Assembly (NCBI RefSeq): GCF_000235425.2
Contig: NZ_KI912267.1
Location: 516,237 to 580,236 of the forward strand
Length of the DNA: 64,000 nt
Direction: 5' to 3'
From: Pseudofrankia saprophytica
Lineage (GTDB): Bacteria > Actinomycetota > Actinomycetes > Frankiales > Frankiaceae
Numbering within the stretch: position 1 is the stretch's first letter; each line of letters starts with the position of its first letter. Below are positions 42,120-50,565 of the stretch, one piece after another. The position numbers were made by a program, and so were the translations under genes. The notes below the pieces were generated by a model that worked only from the letters and a program-made list of their open reading frames with translations, was not told the origin of the DNA and made no database searches.

Positions 42120-42926
42120 CTACTTCTTGGGGAGGCGGACGACGAGTTCGACGCGGCGGTTGAAGTGCTGGCCCGTGGGGTTGGCGGAGCCGTCCGGGTT
42201 GGTCTCCAGGACCAGCGGGTGCGCGCTGCCGAACCCGATGGACGTGACCGAGGCGGCCTGGACCCCGTGGTCGGTGAGGTAGCGCTGGACGGTGGCCGCC
42301 CGGCGCTCCGACAGTGGCTGGTTGACACTCGCCGAGCCGGTCGCGTCGGCGTGGCCGCGGACCTGGATGTCGCCGCCGGCGTAGTGCGTGTTGATCAACC
42401 TGATGGTCGCGTCCATGGTGTCGGTGCTGTTGATGGCGTCGCTGCCGGTCTCGAACAGGCCGTCACTGTTGAAGATCAGGATGAAGACCTCGCGGCCCGC
42501 CTCGTCCTGCGCGGCGAGATTCCCGCCCGAGATGCCGGTGAGGTCGACGGTGTCGGGCCCGGGCAGCCGGTAGAGCGAGTCCGGCACCAGCGTGGTCCCG
42601 TCCTCCGGGGTGTGGGCGTACCCGCTGAAGTCCCCGCAGGGGATGCGCAGCACCAGCCCGCCGCCGAAGTCCTGGGTGCCGCAGGTGGGGTCGAGGGTGC
42701 CGTCGTCGTTGAGGTCGAACAGGCCCTGCTGGGCACCCGGTGGCAACGACGTCGCGGGCGCGTCCCCGGCGGGAGCGGTCGCTATCGGCTCGGCTGTCGT
42801 CGCGGTGCTCGGCGCGCCTGGGATGGACGTGTCCCCCGGAGACCCCGAGGAACCCCCGCAGCCACCGGCGAACAGCAGTCCAGTCGCCACGGTCGCCAGC
42901 AACGGTGTCGCTATCGTTCGCTTCAT
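42120..42926 (-). CDS. OmpA/MotB-domain lipoprotein
   Basis: A 268-residue exported protein. Residues 1-23 form a lipoprotein-like signal ending FAGGC. The middle (about 65-165) is a unique domain with cysteines (DPTCGTQDFGGGLVLRIPCGDF). The C-terminal 110 residues are an OmpA-type peptidoglycan-binding domain with INTHYAGGDIQVRGHADATGSASVNQPLSERRAATVQRYL. In a Gram-positive this would tether the protein between membrane and wall. It converges on the preceding hydrolase gene. Confidence 0.9.
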   Translation of the reverse strand: MKRTIATPLLATVATGLLFAGGCGGSSGSPGDTSIPGAPSTATTAEPIATAPAGDAPATSLPPGAQQGLFDLNDDGTLDPTCGTQDFGGGLVLRIPCGDFSGYAHTPEDGTTLVPDSLYRLPGPDTVDLTGISGGNLAAQDEAGREVFILIFNSDGLFETGSDAINSTDTMDATIRLINTHYAGGDIQVRGHADATGSASVNQPLSERRAATVQRYLTDHGVQAASVTSIGFGSAHPLVLETNPDGSANPTGQHFNRRVELVVRLPKK

Positions 42927-43081
42927 CCCGGTCCTCCCCCAGACAGCACGATGGTGCGAAGCTAGGCGGAGTCAGCCCCCCTGAACATCGCGATGCCGGG
43001 TAGCTGACAGAGCGGGGGCGCACCTTCGGGCCCGGCCGCCGTACTGCCTGTGCCGGGCGACTGTTCGTAGACTGAGCGCCT

Positions 43082-44452
43082 ATGTCGGTCATTGAGCTGG
43101 AAAGGCTGGAAAGGCTGCTCGCGGCCGAGACCGCTCGGTTCGTCGAGACCCATCCGGCCGCCGGCGCGGCGTACGAGCGGGCCCGCGGCTCGCAGCTCGA
43201 CGGCGTCCCGATGAACTGGATGACCCGCTGGCCGGGCAGTTATCCGGTGGTGGTCGCGTCCGCGTCCGGGAGCCGGCTCACCGACGTCGACGGGCACGAC
43301 TACGTCGATTTCTGCCTCGGCGACACCGGAGCGATGGCCGGCCATTGCCCGGCCCCGACCGTCGCGGCGGTCGCCGCGCAGGCGGCTTCGGCGATCACCA
43401 CGATGCTCCCCTCGCCCGACGCGGCCGTCGTCTCCGAACTGCTGCGCGACCGGTTCGGCCTGCCGCTGTGGCAGTTCACCCTAACCGCGACCGACGCCAA
43501 CCGGTTCGTGCTCCGGCTCGCCCGCGAGATCACCGGCCGCCCGAAGGTGCTGGTCTTCGACCACTGCTACCACGGCACCGTCGACGAGACCGCGGCGACG
43601 CTGGACGAGCGCGGCGCCGTCGTCCCCCGGCCGGGCAGCCTCGGGCCGCAGGTCGACCCGGCCAGCACGACCCGGGTCGTCCAGTTCAACGACCTGGCGG
43701 CGGCGGCCCGCGAGCTCGCCCACGGCGACGTCGCCTGTGTGCTGACGGAGCCCGCGCTGACCAACGTCGGCATCGTGCTCGCGGACGAGGGCTTCCACGC
43801 GGGGCTGCGCGAGCTGTGCGACGCGCACGGGGTACTGCTCGTCATCGACGAGACGCACACGATCTGCGCTGGACCCGGCGGCTACACCGCCGCCCACGGC
43901 CTCCGGCCCGACCTCCTGACGATCGGCAAGCCGATCGCGGGCGGGATCCCGATCGGCGCCTACGGGATGACAGCCGCCGTGGCGGCTCGCGTGCTGGAGC
44001 ATGACGTCCCACAGCTGACGGACGTCAACGGCATCGGCGGCACGCTCGCCGCGAACCCGGTGTCGTTCGCCGCCGCGCGGGCGACCCTCACCGAGGTGCT
44101 CACCCCGGCGGCGTTCAGCCGGATGACGAGGCTCGCGGCCCGCTTCGAGACGGAGGCCGCCGAGCTGTTCGCCGTGACCGGGCTGGGCTGGCACACGGTG
44201 CGCCTGGGCTGCCGGGTCGAGTACATGGCCGGCGCCGGCCCCCATGGCGACCGGCCCGCCCGCGACGGCGCGGAGGCCTCGGCCGCCTTCGACGAGCGCC
44301 TGGACGCGTACCTGCACCTGGCCCTGCTCAACCGGGGCGTGCTGATGACCCCGTTCCACATGATGGCGCTGATGTCCCCGGCCACCACCGACGGCGACGT
44401 CGCCGCCCACACCAGCGCCCTGCGCGCGGCGCTCGCCGCACTCGTCGGCTGA
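43082..44452 (+). CDS. Class III PLP aminotransferase, glutamate-1-semialdehyde aminomutase-like
   Basis: A 456-residue fold-type I enzyme. The start VVVASASGSRLTDVDGHDYVDFCLGDTGAMAGHC matches the HemL-like subgroup. VLLVIDETHTICAGPGG holds the cofactor aspartate region, and TIGKPIAGGIPIGAYG carries the PLP lysine (about residue 283). In HemL proteins the second half of the SGTEA motif is conserved; here it reads TATDANRFVLRLAR, so substrate may differ from glutamate-1-semialdehyde. No tetrapyrrole genes are near, which argues against a housekeeping hemL. Confidence 0.88.
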   Translation: MSVIELERLERLLAAETARFVETHPAAGAAYERARGSQLDGVPMNWMTRWPGSYPVVVASASGSRLTDVDGHDYVDFCLGDTGAMAGHCPAPTVAAVAAQAASAITTMLPSPDAAVVSELLRDRFGLPLWQFTLTATDANRFVLRLAREITGRPKVLVFDHCYHGTVDETAATLDERGAVVPRPGSLGPQVDPASTTRVVQFNDLAAAARELAHGDVACVLTEPALTNVGIVLADEGFHAGLRELCDAHGVLLVIDETHTICAGPGGYTAAHGLRPDLLTIGKPIAGGIPIGAYGMTAAVAARVLEHDVPQLTDVNGIGGTLAANPVSFAAARATLTEVLTPAAFSRMTRLAARFETEAAELFAVTGLGWHTVRLGCRVEYMAGAGPHGDRPARDGAEASAAFDERLDAYLHLALLNRGVLMTPFHMMALMSPATTDGDVAAHTSALRAALAALVG

Positions 44453-44469
44453 GCGCGGTGCCGGCCCGG

Positions 44470-44985
44470 CTATCCGGTGGGCACCGGCCCGGGAAGCAGG
44501 CGCAGGCCGGGCGCGTCGTCCCAGCCGGTGATTATCAGGAGGCCGAGCAGCCAGGGCGCGACCGCGTGCAGCACGAGCCGCCGCCCGTCGCGGTTCAGGT
44601 TCCCCGCCGACGCCACCAACGCCCGCAGGCCGCCGACGTCGACGCGGCGCAGCCTCGCCAGGTCGACGCGGACGTCGCCGCGGCCGTGGTGGGCGACCTT
44701 CGCGAGCGTGCCGACGAGCGCAGGCAGGACCGAGACATCTATGTCACCGTCGATCGACAGCATCGGCGGCTCGAAGGTGGCGGCGACGCGCATCGAGCCG
44801 GTCTGGATCTCCAACCGCTCGGCGTCGAAGCTGTGGTAGGCGGACTGCGCCGGGCCTGCCTGCTCGGTGGGGCCGGACAGGCCCGCCGGTGCCGCAGGGG
44901 CCGTGAGGTGTGTGAGGTCGTTGTCGTTGGCGTCGCCAGGGTTGTCGTTGGTGTCGTCGTTCGAAACCACTCTGACGTCGGGCAT
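44470..44985 (-). CDS. STAS-domain protein (anti-sigma-factor-antagonist type)
   Basis: A 171-residue protein with an acidic, Asn/Asp-rich N-terminus and a C-terminal STAS domain (about 80-165): MLSIDGDIDVSVLPALVGTL, VRVDLARLRRVDVGGLRALV and a last helix near PWLLGLLIITG. In classical anti-anti-sigma factors a serine sits at the D-x-S/T position; here the segment reads RRVDVGGLRAL, so the phosphorylated serine appears to be Gly, suggesting a non-switching member. ATG 44985 follows GGGGAGGA. Confidence 0.8.
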   Translation of the reverse strand: MPDVRVVSNDDTNDNPGDANDNDLTHLTAPAAPAGLSGPTEQAGPAQSAYHSFDAERLEIQTGSMRVAATFEPPMLSIDGDIDVSVLPALVGTLAKVAHHGRGDVRVDLARLRRVDVGGLRALVASAGNLNRDGRRLVLHAVAPWLLGLLIITGWDDAPGLRLLPGPVPTG

Positions 44986-45193
44986 GCACGTCCTCCCCTG
45001 TTTCCAGGAGCCAGTGGCCACGCGGTGACGCGTGGCCACTGGCCAGCCGGGACCGCCATGTGTCGAAACGTATTGTCCAACGAACAGGACCCACCGTAAG
45101 GTCCGTTCCGATGAACGTCCTCAGTCCATTGGCCGTGCCATGGCCATGACGGGGTCCTGACGGTGACGACGGTCGCGGCGGTCCCGTCCGGGG

Positions 45194-46408
45194 TCAGCCC
45201 TTGACGCAGAGGACGGCGCGCAGCCGCGCGACCACCTCGACGAGGTCGCCGCTGAAGCCGATGACCTCGTCGATGTCCTTGTAGGCGGCGGGGATCTCGT
45301 CGATCACCCCGGGGTCGGTGCGGCATTCGACGCCGGCCGTCTGGGTGCGCAGGTCGTCGATCGTGAACGTCTTGCGCGCCTTGGTTCGGCTCATCCGCCG
45401 CCCGGCGCCGTGCGGCGCGGAGGCGAACGCCTCCGGGTTACCCAGGCCGCGAACGAGGTACGAGCCGGTACCCATCGAGCCGGGGATGATGCCGTACTCG
45501 CCGGCCCGAGCCGAGATCGCACCCTTGCGGGTCACCAGCACGTCAGCACCGTAGTGATGCTCCTCCGCGACGTAGTTGTGGTGGCAGTTGACGTTCGCGA
45601 AGGCCGGGTCGCCGGCGTGCGGGCCCTCGGCTGGTGGGCACGGGACCCGCAGCGCCGGGAAGAAGCCGCGCAGCGCGTCGGTGTACAGGGCGAGCATGGT
45701 CTGCCGGTTGCGCCACGCGTACTCCTGCGCCCAGCGCAGGTCTCGGCGGTAGGCGATCATCTCCGGGGTGCCAGCGAGGAACACCGCGAGGTCCCGGTCG
45801 GGCAGGCCGGTGTTGTGCGCCAGGCCCTTGGCAACCCCGATGTGCGCGTCGGCGAGCTCCTTGCCGATGTTGCGGGAACCGGAGTGCAGCATCATCCAGA
45901 CGGCGTCGTCGGCATCGAGGCACAGCTCGATGAAATGGTTGCCCGACCCCAGGGTGCCGAGCTGCGTCATCGCCCTGCCCAGCAGGCCGGAGACCTTCGG
46001 GTGCAGCTCCGGGAAGGTGTCCCACAGGTCGGCGTTCCGCCGGACCCTGCTGGACACGGTGGCGTGATGACGGTGCCCGACCGGGATGGCCGCCTCGATG
46101 GCGGACCGCACCGCGCCGAGGTCGTCGGGCAGGTCGGCGGCGGTCAGGTTCGTCCGCAGCGCCGCCATCCCGCAGCCGATGTCGACGCCGACCGCGGCCG
46201 GGGAGACCGCGTCCCGCATCGCCACGACCGAGCCGACGGTCGCCCCCTTGCCCAGGTGTACGTCCGGCATGACGGCTACGTGGTGATGGATGTAGGGAAG
46301 CGAGGCAATCCCGCGAAGCTGGTCCAGCGCGGCGCTCTCCACGCTCTCAGGCCGAGTCCACATCCAGATCGGCGCACGCCCACCACCGAGCCGCGCCACG
46401 GGGCTCAT
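45194..46408 (-). CDS. rtcB: RNA ligase RtcB (tRNA-splicing ligase family)
   Basis: A 404-residue RtcB, joining RNA 2',3'-cyclic phosphate or 3'-phosphate ends to 5'-OH ends using GTP and Mn2+. Visible ligands and signatures: MPDVHLGKGATVGSV, AVGVDIGCGM with the metal cysteine, GTLGSGNHFIEL, VNCHHNYVAEEHHYG, and SAPHGAGRRMSR containing the histidine that becomes guanylylated. ATG 46408 has AGGAG 8 nt upstream. No archease gene, its common helper, is present in the window. Confidence 0.95.
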   Translation of the reverse strand: MSPVARLGGGRAPIWMWTRPESVESAALDQLRGIASLPYIHHHVAVMPDVHLGKGATVGSVVAMRDAVSPAAVGVDIGCGMAALRTNLTAADLPDDLGAVRSAIEAAIPVGHRHHATVSSRVRRNADLWDTFPELHPKVSGLLGRAMTQLGTLGSGNHFIELCLDADDAVWMMLHSGSRNIGKELADAHIGVAKGLAHNTGLPDRDLAVFLAGTPEMIAYRRDLRWAQEYAWRNRQTMLALYTDALRGFFPALRVPCPPAEGPHAGDPAFANVNCHHNYVAEEHHYGADVLVTRKGAISARAGEYGIIPGSMGTGSYLVRGLGNPEAFASAPHGAGRRMSRTKARKTFTIDDLRTQTAGVECRTDPGVIDEIPAAYKDIDEVIGFSGDLVEVVARLRAVLCVKG

Positions 46409-46709
46409 GACTGTTGCTCCTGCTTCTTGCGGTAAGCGGCCTATTTCGGCCATCCGTCCGCGGATTGTCGGCACGACGAGATTGTCGGCACCGAGAAGGT
46501 TGTCGTCGCCGGGAAGCCTGCCCGGCTCAGGTACGCACGTCTGATCAGCATGCGGGACCACCCGACGACGGACAAATCATTTTCGCCCCGAGCCGATCCG
46601 CCCGGCACCCGTCAGCCGTCAGCCGTCAGCGAGCATGCGTCCGCCGGCCGAGGCGTGTCGCCCTCGGCCGGCGGACGGGGAGAACCGGGGTGTCGCACCC
46701 GGCGGGTGG
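46409..46709. other. Spacer between rtcB and the small membrane protein gene
   Basis: No gene is seen. It holds short direct repeats (GATTGTCGGCAC twice near 46464-46495; GTCAGCC repeated three times near 46612-46630), an AT-richer stretch around 46555-46580 that may serve as rtcB promoter, and the terminator-like hairpin of the upstream gene. Confidence 0.5.
46639..46676 (-). terminator. Strong hairpin after the small membrane protein gene
   Basis: Arms gtccgccggccgagg (46639-46653) and cctcggccggcggac (46662-46676) pair perfectly over 15 bp with an 8-nt loop. On the minus strand it lies 33 nt after the stop of the upstream gene. Confidence 0.75.
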
Positions 46710-47060
46710 CTATCGCAGGTCGATGTGCGAGCGGTCGCGGGTGTGCGAGCGGCGGCCCGCGCCGCCGAACATCGACGGCCCGCCGCCGACACCACCGCCA
46801 CCGGTACGCCTGCGCAGGAAGAACGGGGACGCCAGCGCGACGAGGCCACAGGCGACGCCGATCTGAAGGATATGGCGGATCCAGTCGATTCCGCCCGTAT
46901 GGCGCACCCCGATTGCGCTCGCGATGACATTACCGATAAGGGCGCCAATAATACCCAGGACGACGGTCGCCCACAGCGGAACGCCTCCTCGGCGCATCAG
47001 CGCGCGGGCGAGCAGACCGACGATCGCCCCGCCGATCACGATCCACAGGATTTGGAACAC
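46710..47060 (-). CDS. Small membrane protein, GlsB/YeaQ/YmgE family
   Basis: A 116-residue protein with three predicted helices: ILWIVIGGAIVGLLARALM, GVPLWATVVLGIIGALIGNVIASAIG and IRHILQIGVACGLVALASPFFL. The glycine-rich helix pair matches the transglycosylase-associated/YeaQ stress family; function is not established in any bacterium. The C-terminal tail is Gly/Arg-rich and basic. GTG 47060 start. It is a single-gene unit with a terminator. Confidence 0.82.
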   Translation of the reverse strand: MFQILWIVIGGAIVGLLARALMRRGGVPLWATVVLGIIGALIGNVIASAIGVRHTGGIDWIRHILQIGVACGLVALASPFFLRRRTGGGGVGGGPSMFGGAGRRSHTRDRSHIDLR

Positions 47061-47261
47061 GGCAGCCTCCGACGTGCTCGACGGTAAGGCCGAGTGGATA
47101 CCCGTGTCCCCACCCCGGAAACGCCGCGGGTAACGCGCGGAATACCAAAGAAGAATCTCCGCGAGAACCGATCTCGCCGCCCCTGCGCCGTTTCTTGACG
47201 GTCTCGATCGCCAAACGGGTAGGTAGGCCCCCGCCCCAAGTGACCTCCGGGCCGCGGCCCG

Positions 47262-47573
47262 CTAGCGAGGAGCGGGCAGCAGCGGGGCCCGGGAGAGTAA
47301 CTGGATCAGATCCTTGGCCTCCGCGGGAACCGGTTCGGCGAAGTGGTGCCGCCCGCGGCGGTCACCGCCGTCGACCTCGACCGTGTAGGCGAACCGGTCG
47401 GGCGCGGTGGCCATCGCCCGCGCGGGCGCCTCCGGAAGCCCGGCGACGAGCGCGCGAAGGCGGTCCGCCGCCGCGGCTGGCAGGTCGTCGGTGTCCAGGC
47501 CGCGCCGGATCGTCCGGCCGGCGAACCCGCCGGACCGTTCCAGCACGACGCGCACCCGCTCGGCCCCAGTCAT
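47262..47573 (-). CDS. Emfourin-like protease inhibitor (protealysin inhibitor family)
   Basis: A 103-residue protein. RVRVVLERSGGFAGRTIRRGLDTDDLPAAAADRLRAL matches emfourin proteins, which begin with a strand, an RSGGFAG turn and an LDTxxLP segment. Emfourins bind and inhibit protealysin-like M4 proteases encoded beside them, and such a protease is the neighbouring upstream gene. ATG 47573 fits the family start; the frame is open 33 codons further. Intracellular, no signal peptide. Confidence 0.82.
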   Translation of the reverse strand: MTGAERVRVVLERSGGFAGRTIRRGLDTDDLPAAAADRLRALVAGLPEAPARAMATAPDRFAYTVEVDGGDRRGRHHFAEPVPAEAKDLIQLLSRAPLLPAPR

Positions 47574-47712
47574 ACGGCGATTGTCCTCTCCGCTGTCCTC
47601 CCCGCCGGCATGCGGCGGCGCAGCACCCGGGTCCGCCGCACGGAGGCCCGGCGAGGGTGCCGGTCCCAGCAACTCGCCGGCCTCCGCGTGCCCCGGCGGA
47701 CCCGGACGCCCG

Positions 47713-48792
47713 TCAGATCTTGACGCCGACCGCGCGCCAGGCGTTCTGGACGACCTTGACCGCGTCCGCGTCGAAGAGCGCCCTGGCCTGGGTGACCGTC
47801 ACGTTCGCGAACGAGACGAACGAGGCGTTCGAACGCAGCTGCGACGAACGCAGCGTCTCATACCAAATCTTGCCTGCCTTTTCCCAGGCATGGCCGCCGA
47901 AGGCGATCGCGGCGTTGTAGAAGGCCTTGTTCGGGATACCGGAGTTGGTATGTACGCCGCCGTTGTCCGAGGTGGTGCGGACGTAGCCGGACATGTTCGC
48001 CGGCTGGTCGTCCTTGCCCAGGACCGGGTCGTCGAACGCGGTTCCCGGGGCCTTCATCGAGCGCAGCGCCACACCCTGCACTCCGGGGGCGAGCAGGCCC
48101 TCTCCGATCAGCCAGTCGGCGTCCTCCGCCTTCTCGCCCAGCTTGTACTGCTTCACCAGGGACCCGAAAACGTCGCTGACGGACTCGTTGAGCGCACCCG
48201 CCTGGTTCAGGTAGGCGAGCCCTGCCTCGTCCTCGGTCACACCGTGTGTGAGCTCGTGGCCGATGACGTCGAGCGAGATCGTGAACCGGTTGAACAGCTC
48301 GCCGTCGCCGTCGCCGAAGACCATCTGCTCGCCGTTCCAGAAGGCGTTGTCGTAGTGGTCGCCGTAGTGGACCGTCGCGAGCAGCGCCAGGCCCTCGTCG
48401 TCGATCGAGTCGCGGTGGAAGACCGTCGAGTAGAAGTCGAACGTGGCGCCGAGGCCGTCGTAGGCCTCGTTCACGGCGACGTCGCTGACCGACGCCTGCC
48501 CCTCGGTGCGGATGGTCTTGCCCGGCAGCGTCTCGGCGCCCTGGGCGTCGGCGATCGTGCGACGCGCGGACGGCGACGCGGGCACCGGGCGCGGCCGGCG
48601 ACGCGGCAGCGCGGCGGCCACCTGCGCGTTGTGGACACGGATCATCCGGTTGGTCGTGTCCAGCGACAAGGTGCTCAGCGCCCAGTCGCGTTGCTCCTCG
48701 GTGCCGTTGCGGATGATCCGCTCAAGGATGTTCGGCGGGAGGGCGCAGGGCGTCTGCCGGGTGGGTGCGATGCTGCGGGGCTCGAGGTGCAC
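47713..48792 (-). CDS. M4 family metalloprotease, protealysin-like
   Basis: A 359-residue zinc protease. HELTH (about 179-183) and the downstream NESVSD (Glu near 203) provide the zinc ligands and catalytic Glu; DNGGVHTNSGIPNKAFY supplies the substrate-side histidine. The N-terminal CALPPNILERIIRNGTEEQRDWAL matches the short protealysin-type propeptide. There is no signal peptide, as in protealysin. GTG 48792 has AAGGGAG upstream; an open frame continues to 49290 but overlaps the methyltransferase. The inhibitor gene follows 139 nt downstream. Confidence 0.92.
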   Translation of the reverse strand: MHLEPRSIAPTRQTPCALPPNILERIIRNGTEEQRDWALSTLSLDTTNRMIRVHNAQVAAALPRRRPRPVPASPSARRTIADAQGAETLPGKTIRTEGQASVSDVAVNEAYDGLGATFDFYSTVFHRDSIDDEGLALLATVHYGDHYDNAFWNGEQMVFGDGDGELFNRFTISLDVIGHELTHGVTEDEAGLAYLNQAGALNESVSDVFGSLVKQYKLGEKAEDADWLIGEGLLAPGVQGVALRSMKAPGTAFDDPVLGKDDQPANMSGYVRTTSDNGGVHTNSGIPNKAFYNAAIAFGGHAWEKAGKIWYETLRSSQLRSNASFVSFANVTVTQARALFDADAVKVVQNAWRAVGVKI

Positions 48793-49022
48793 GTCGGCTC
48801 CCTTGTGGCGGTCTCGGGGCTGGGCCGACACGTCCGCGCCAGCCCAGCCCCCGGATGGTGCGCAACGTGACCGACCTTTCCGCCTCCGGCGCACCTTGTC
48901 CAGACTTGGTACCCATCTCCATCTGGACACACGCCATCCGGACACGTCCTGCCCGAACACACCCTGTCCGGACGCACCTCGCGAATGCCGCCACATCCGC
49001 CGGGCCGAGCCTGGCGCCCGCC
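48793..49022. other. Spacer upstream of the M4 protease
   Basis: The 230-nt spacer between the methyltransferase stop and the protease start is dominated by a 15-bp tandem array at 48921-48980. Otherwise no feature is seen. Confidence 0.4.
48921..48980. repeat. Tandem 15-bp repeat, four copies, upstream of the M4 protease
   Basis: Units at 48921, 48936, 48951 and 48966, such as atccggacacgtcct and gcccgaacacaccct. They share the CCG(G/A)ACAC core with each other and resemble the CCGAAGCACAC core of the array at 3256-3330. Confidence 0.75.
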
Positions 49023-49775
49023 TCAGCCCGCGCGGCGGGCGGTGCCGGTCAGCCGGACGTAGTCGATGACCGGCTCGGGCAGTCGTTCGGCGACGGTGTT
49101 GACGAACCCGGCCCGCTCGTCGATGGGCAGCCGGTCCAGGTCGGAGCCCAGGAGGATCGTCTCCAGGAACCGACGCAGGATGTCGGGATCGTCGAGCCGG
49201 GTCGGGTCCGGGTCGAGCGAGGTCTCGACGTCGACGAAGCCGGTCGCGCCGAGCCGGTCCGCGGTCTCCTCGGCGGTCGCGAAGGGCCACACCACCGGCC
49301 GGTCGGGGACGAGCTCACCAACCACCCGCTCGACGGCCGCGATGTTGCCGTGACCGCCGCAGTCGAAGACCAACTGACCGCCTGGGCGCAGGACTGCGGC
49401 AAGGTTCTTGAACAGCGCGTCGTGGTCGGGGACCCAGTGAAAGGTCGCGACGCTGAAAACCGCGTCGACCTGCTCGGACAGCGGCAGCGGCGTCGTCAGG
49501 TCGGCCCGCAGCACCGTCAGGCGGTCTCGCAGGTCCGGCCGGTCGGCGAGCCGGGCGAGCAGCGCGGCCAGCATCTTCTCGGACGCGTCCAGCGCGATCA
49601 CCCGGCCATCCGGCACCGCCTCCAGCAGCGCGACCGTGTCCCGCCCGGTACCGGCACCTGCGTCGAGCACGGTCTCGGTGCCGCTCAGCTCCAGCCGAGC
49701 GAGTGTCCGCCGCCCCCACCGCTCGTGCGGGAGGGGCAGGCTGTCGTACGTCGTGGCGTCCCATTCGCGTGCCAT
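49023..49775 (-). CDS. SAM-dependent methyltransferase (class I, trans-aconitate methyltransferase-like)
   Basis: A 250-residue Rossmann-fold methyltransferase. Motif I VLDAGAGTGRDTVALLE (about 36-52), the acidic loop VIALDASEKML, motif IV DAVFSVATFHWV and the post-motif VLRPGGQLVFDCGG are clear. The overall pattern, with FHWV and the C-terminal helical cap, is like trans-aconitate 2-methyltransferase, but the acceptor is uncertain. ATG 49775. Confidence 0.9.
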   Translation of the reverse strand: MAREWDATTYDSLPLPHERWGRRTLARLELSGTETVLDAGAGTGRDTVALLEAVPDGRVIALDASEKMLAALLARLADRPDLRDRLTVLRADLTTPLPLSEQVDAVFSVATFHWVPDHDALFKNLAAVLRPGGQLVFDCGGHGNIAAVERVVGELVPDRPVVWPFATAEETADRLGATGFVDVETSLDPDPTRLDDPDILRRFLETILLGSDLDRLPIDERAGFVNTVAERLPEPVIDYVRLTGTARRAG

Positions 49776-49905
49776 ATACGGACGCTACTTCCTTAGCCAA
49801 TCTAAATACATGATCGTCGCGTATGCGGAGGACGACCTTCGGTCACCGCCGGACCCCATGACGGGCGTCGCCCCGGACGTCACGGCCGAGCGTCACGACC
49901 GGACG

Positions 49906-50508
49906 TCACAGCTGGGCATCGCGGCGGGTGACGAGGTCACGCCACAGGGCGTCGACCTGGGCGTGCAGCTCGGCGAGGGTCCCCGCGTTGTCGAGCAGGA
50001 CGTCGGCGACGGCGCGCCGGGCTGCGTCGTCGGCCTGGTTGGCCATCCTCGCCTCGGCCTGGTCGCGGGGAAGCCCGCGGCCGGCCAGGCGCTCGAGCCG
50101 CAGCTCGCGCGGCGCCTCGACGACGACCACGACGTCGTAACCCTTCGCCATCCCGGCCTCGACCAGGAGCGGGATGTCGTGCACGATGATCGCGTCGGGC
50201 GGCGGGGCGGCGAACCGGCGGGCGGTCTCGTCCCGGATCAGCGGGTGGGTGATGCCCTCCAGCCGTCTGCGCGCCGCCTGGTCGACGAAGACGATCTTTC
50301 CGAGCGCCTCGCGGTCCAGGCTGCCGTCCGGGCGCAGGACCCCCGGCCCGAAGGCCTCGGCGACCGCCGCGAGCCCAGGGGTGCCGGGCTCGACCACCTC
50401 TCTCGCGAGCTTGTCCGCGTCGACGACCACCGCGCCGTGCTCCGCCAGCCGGGCCGACACGGCGCTCTTACCCGACCCGATCCCACCGGTTAGTCCCACC
50501 GTCAGCAC
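49906..50508 (-). CDS. coaE: Dephospho-CoA kinase
   Basis: A 200-residue kinase for the last step of coenzyme A synthesis. P-loop GLTGGIGSGKSAVSARL at 5-21; VDADKLAREVVEPGTPGL and the lid region with HPLIRDETARRF match CoaE; IVHDIPLLVEAG follows. GTG 50508. In many actinobacteria it is next to rpsA; here about 3.8 kb separates them. Confidence 0.95.
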   Translation of the reverse strand: MLTVGLTGGIGSGKSAVSARLAEHGAVVVDADKLAREVVEPGTPGLAAVAEAFGPGVLRPDGSLDREALGKIVFVDQAARRRLEGITHPLIRDETARRFAAPPPDAIIVHDIPLLVEAGMAKGYDVVVVVEAPRELRLERLAGRGLPRDQAEARMANQADDAARRAVADVLLDNAGTLAELHAQVDALWRDLVTRRDAQL

Positions 50509-50565
50509 GCCGCCGAGTCTGCCCTACGCGCCGGGCAGAGGAGACGCCGCGGGCATGCTGGTCCA

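Noticed and set aside
48793..49290. 166-residue N-terminal extension of the M4 protease
   Set aside because: It would overlap the methyltransferase gene on the same strand and is Arg-rich and repeat-derived; GTG 48792 has a proper ribosome binding site and gives a protealysin-type N-terminus.
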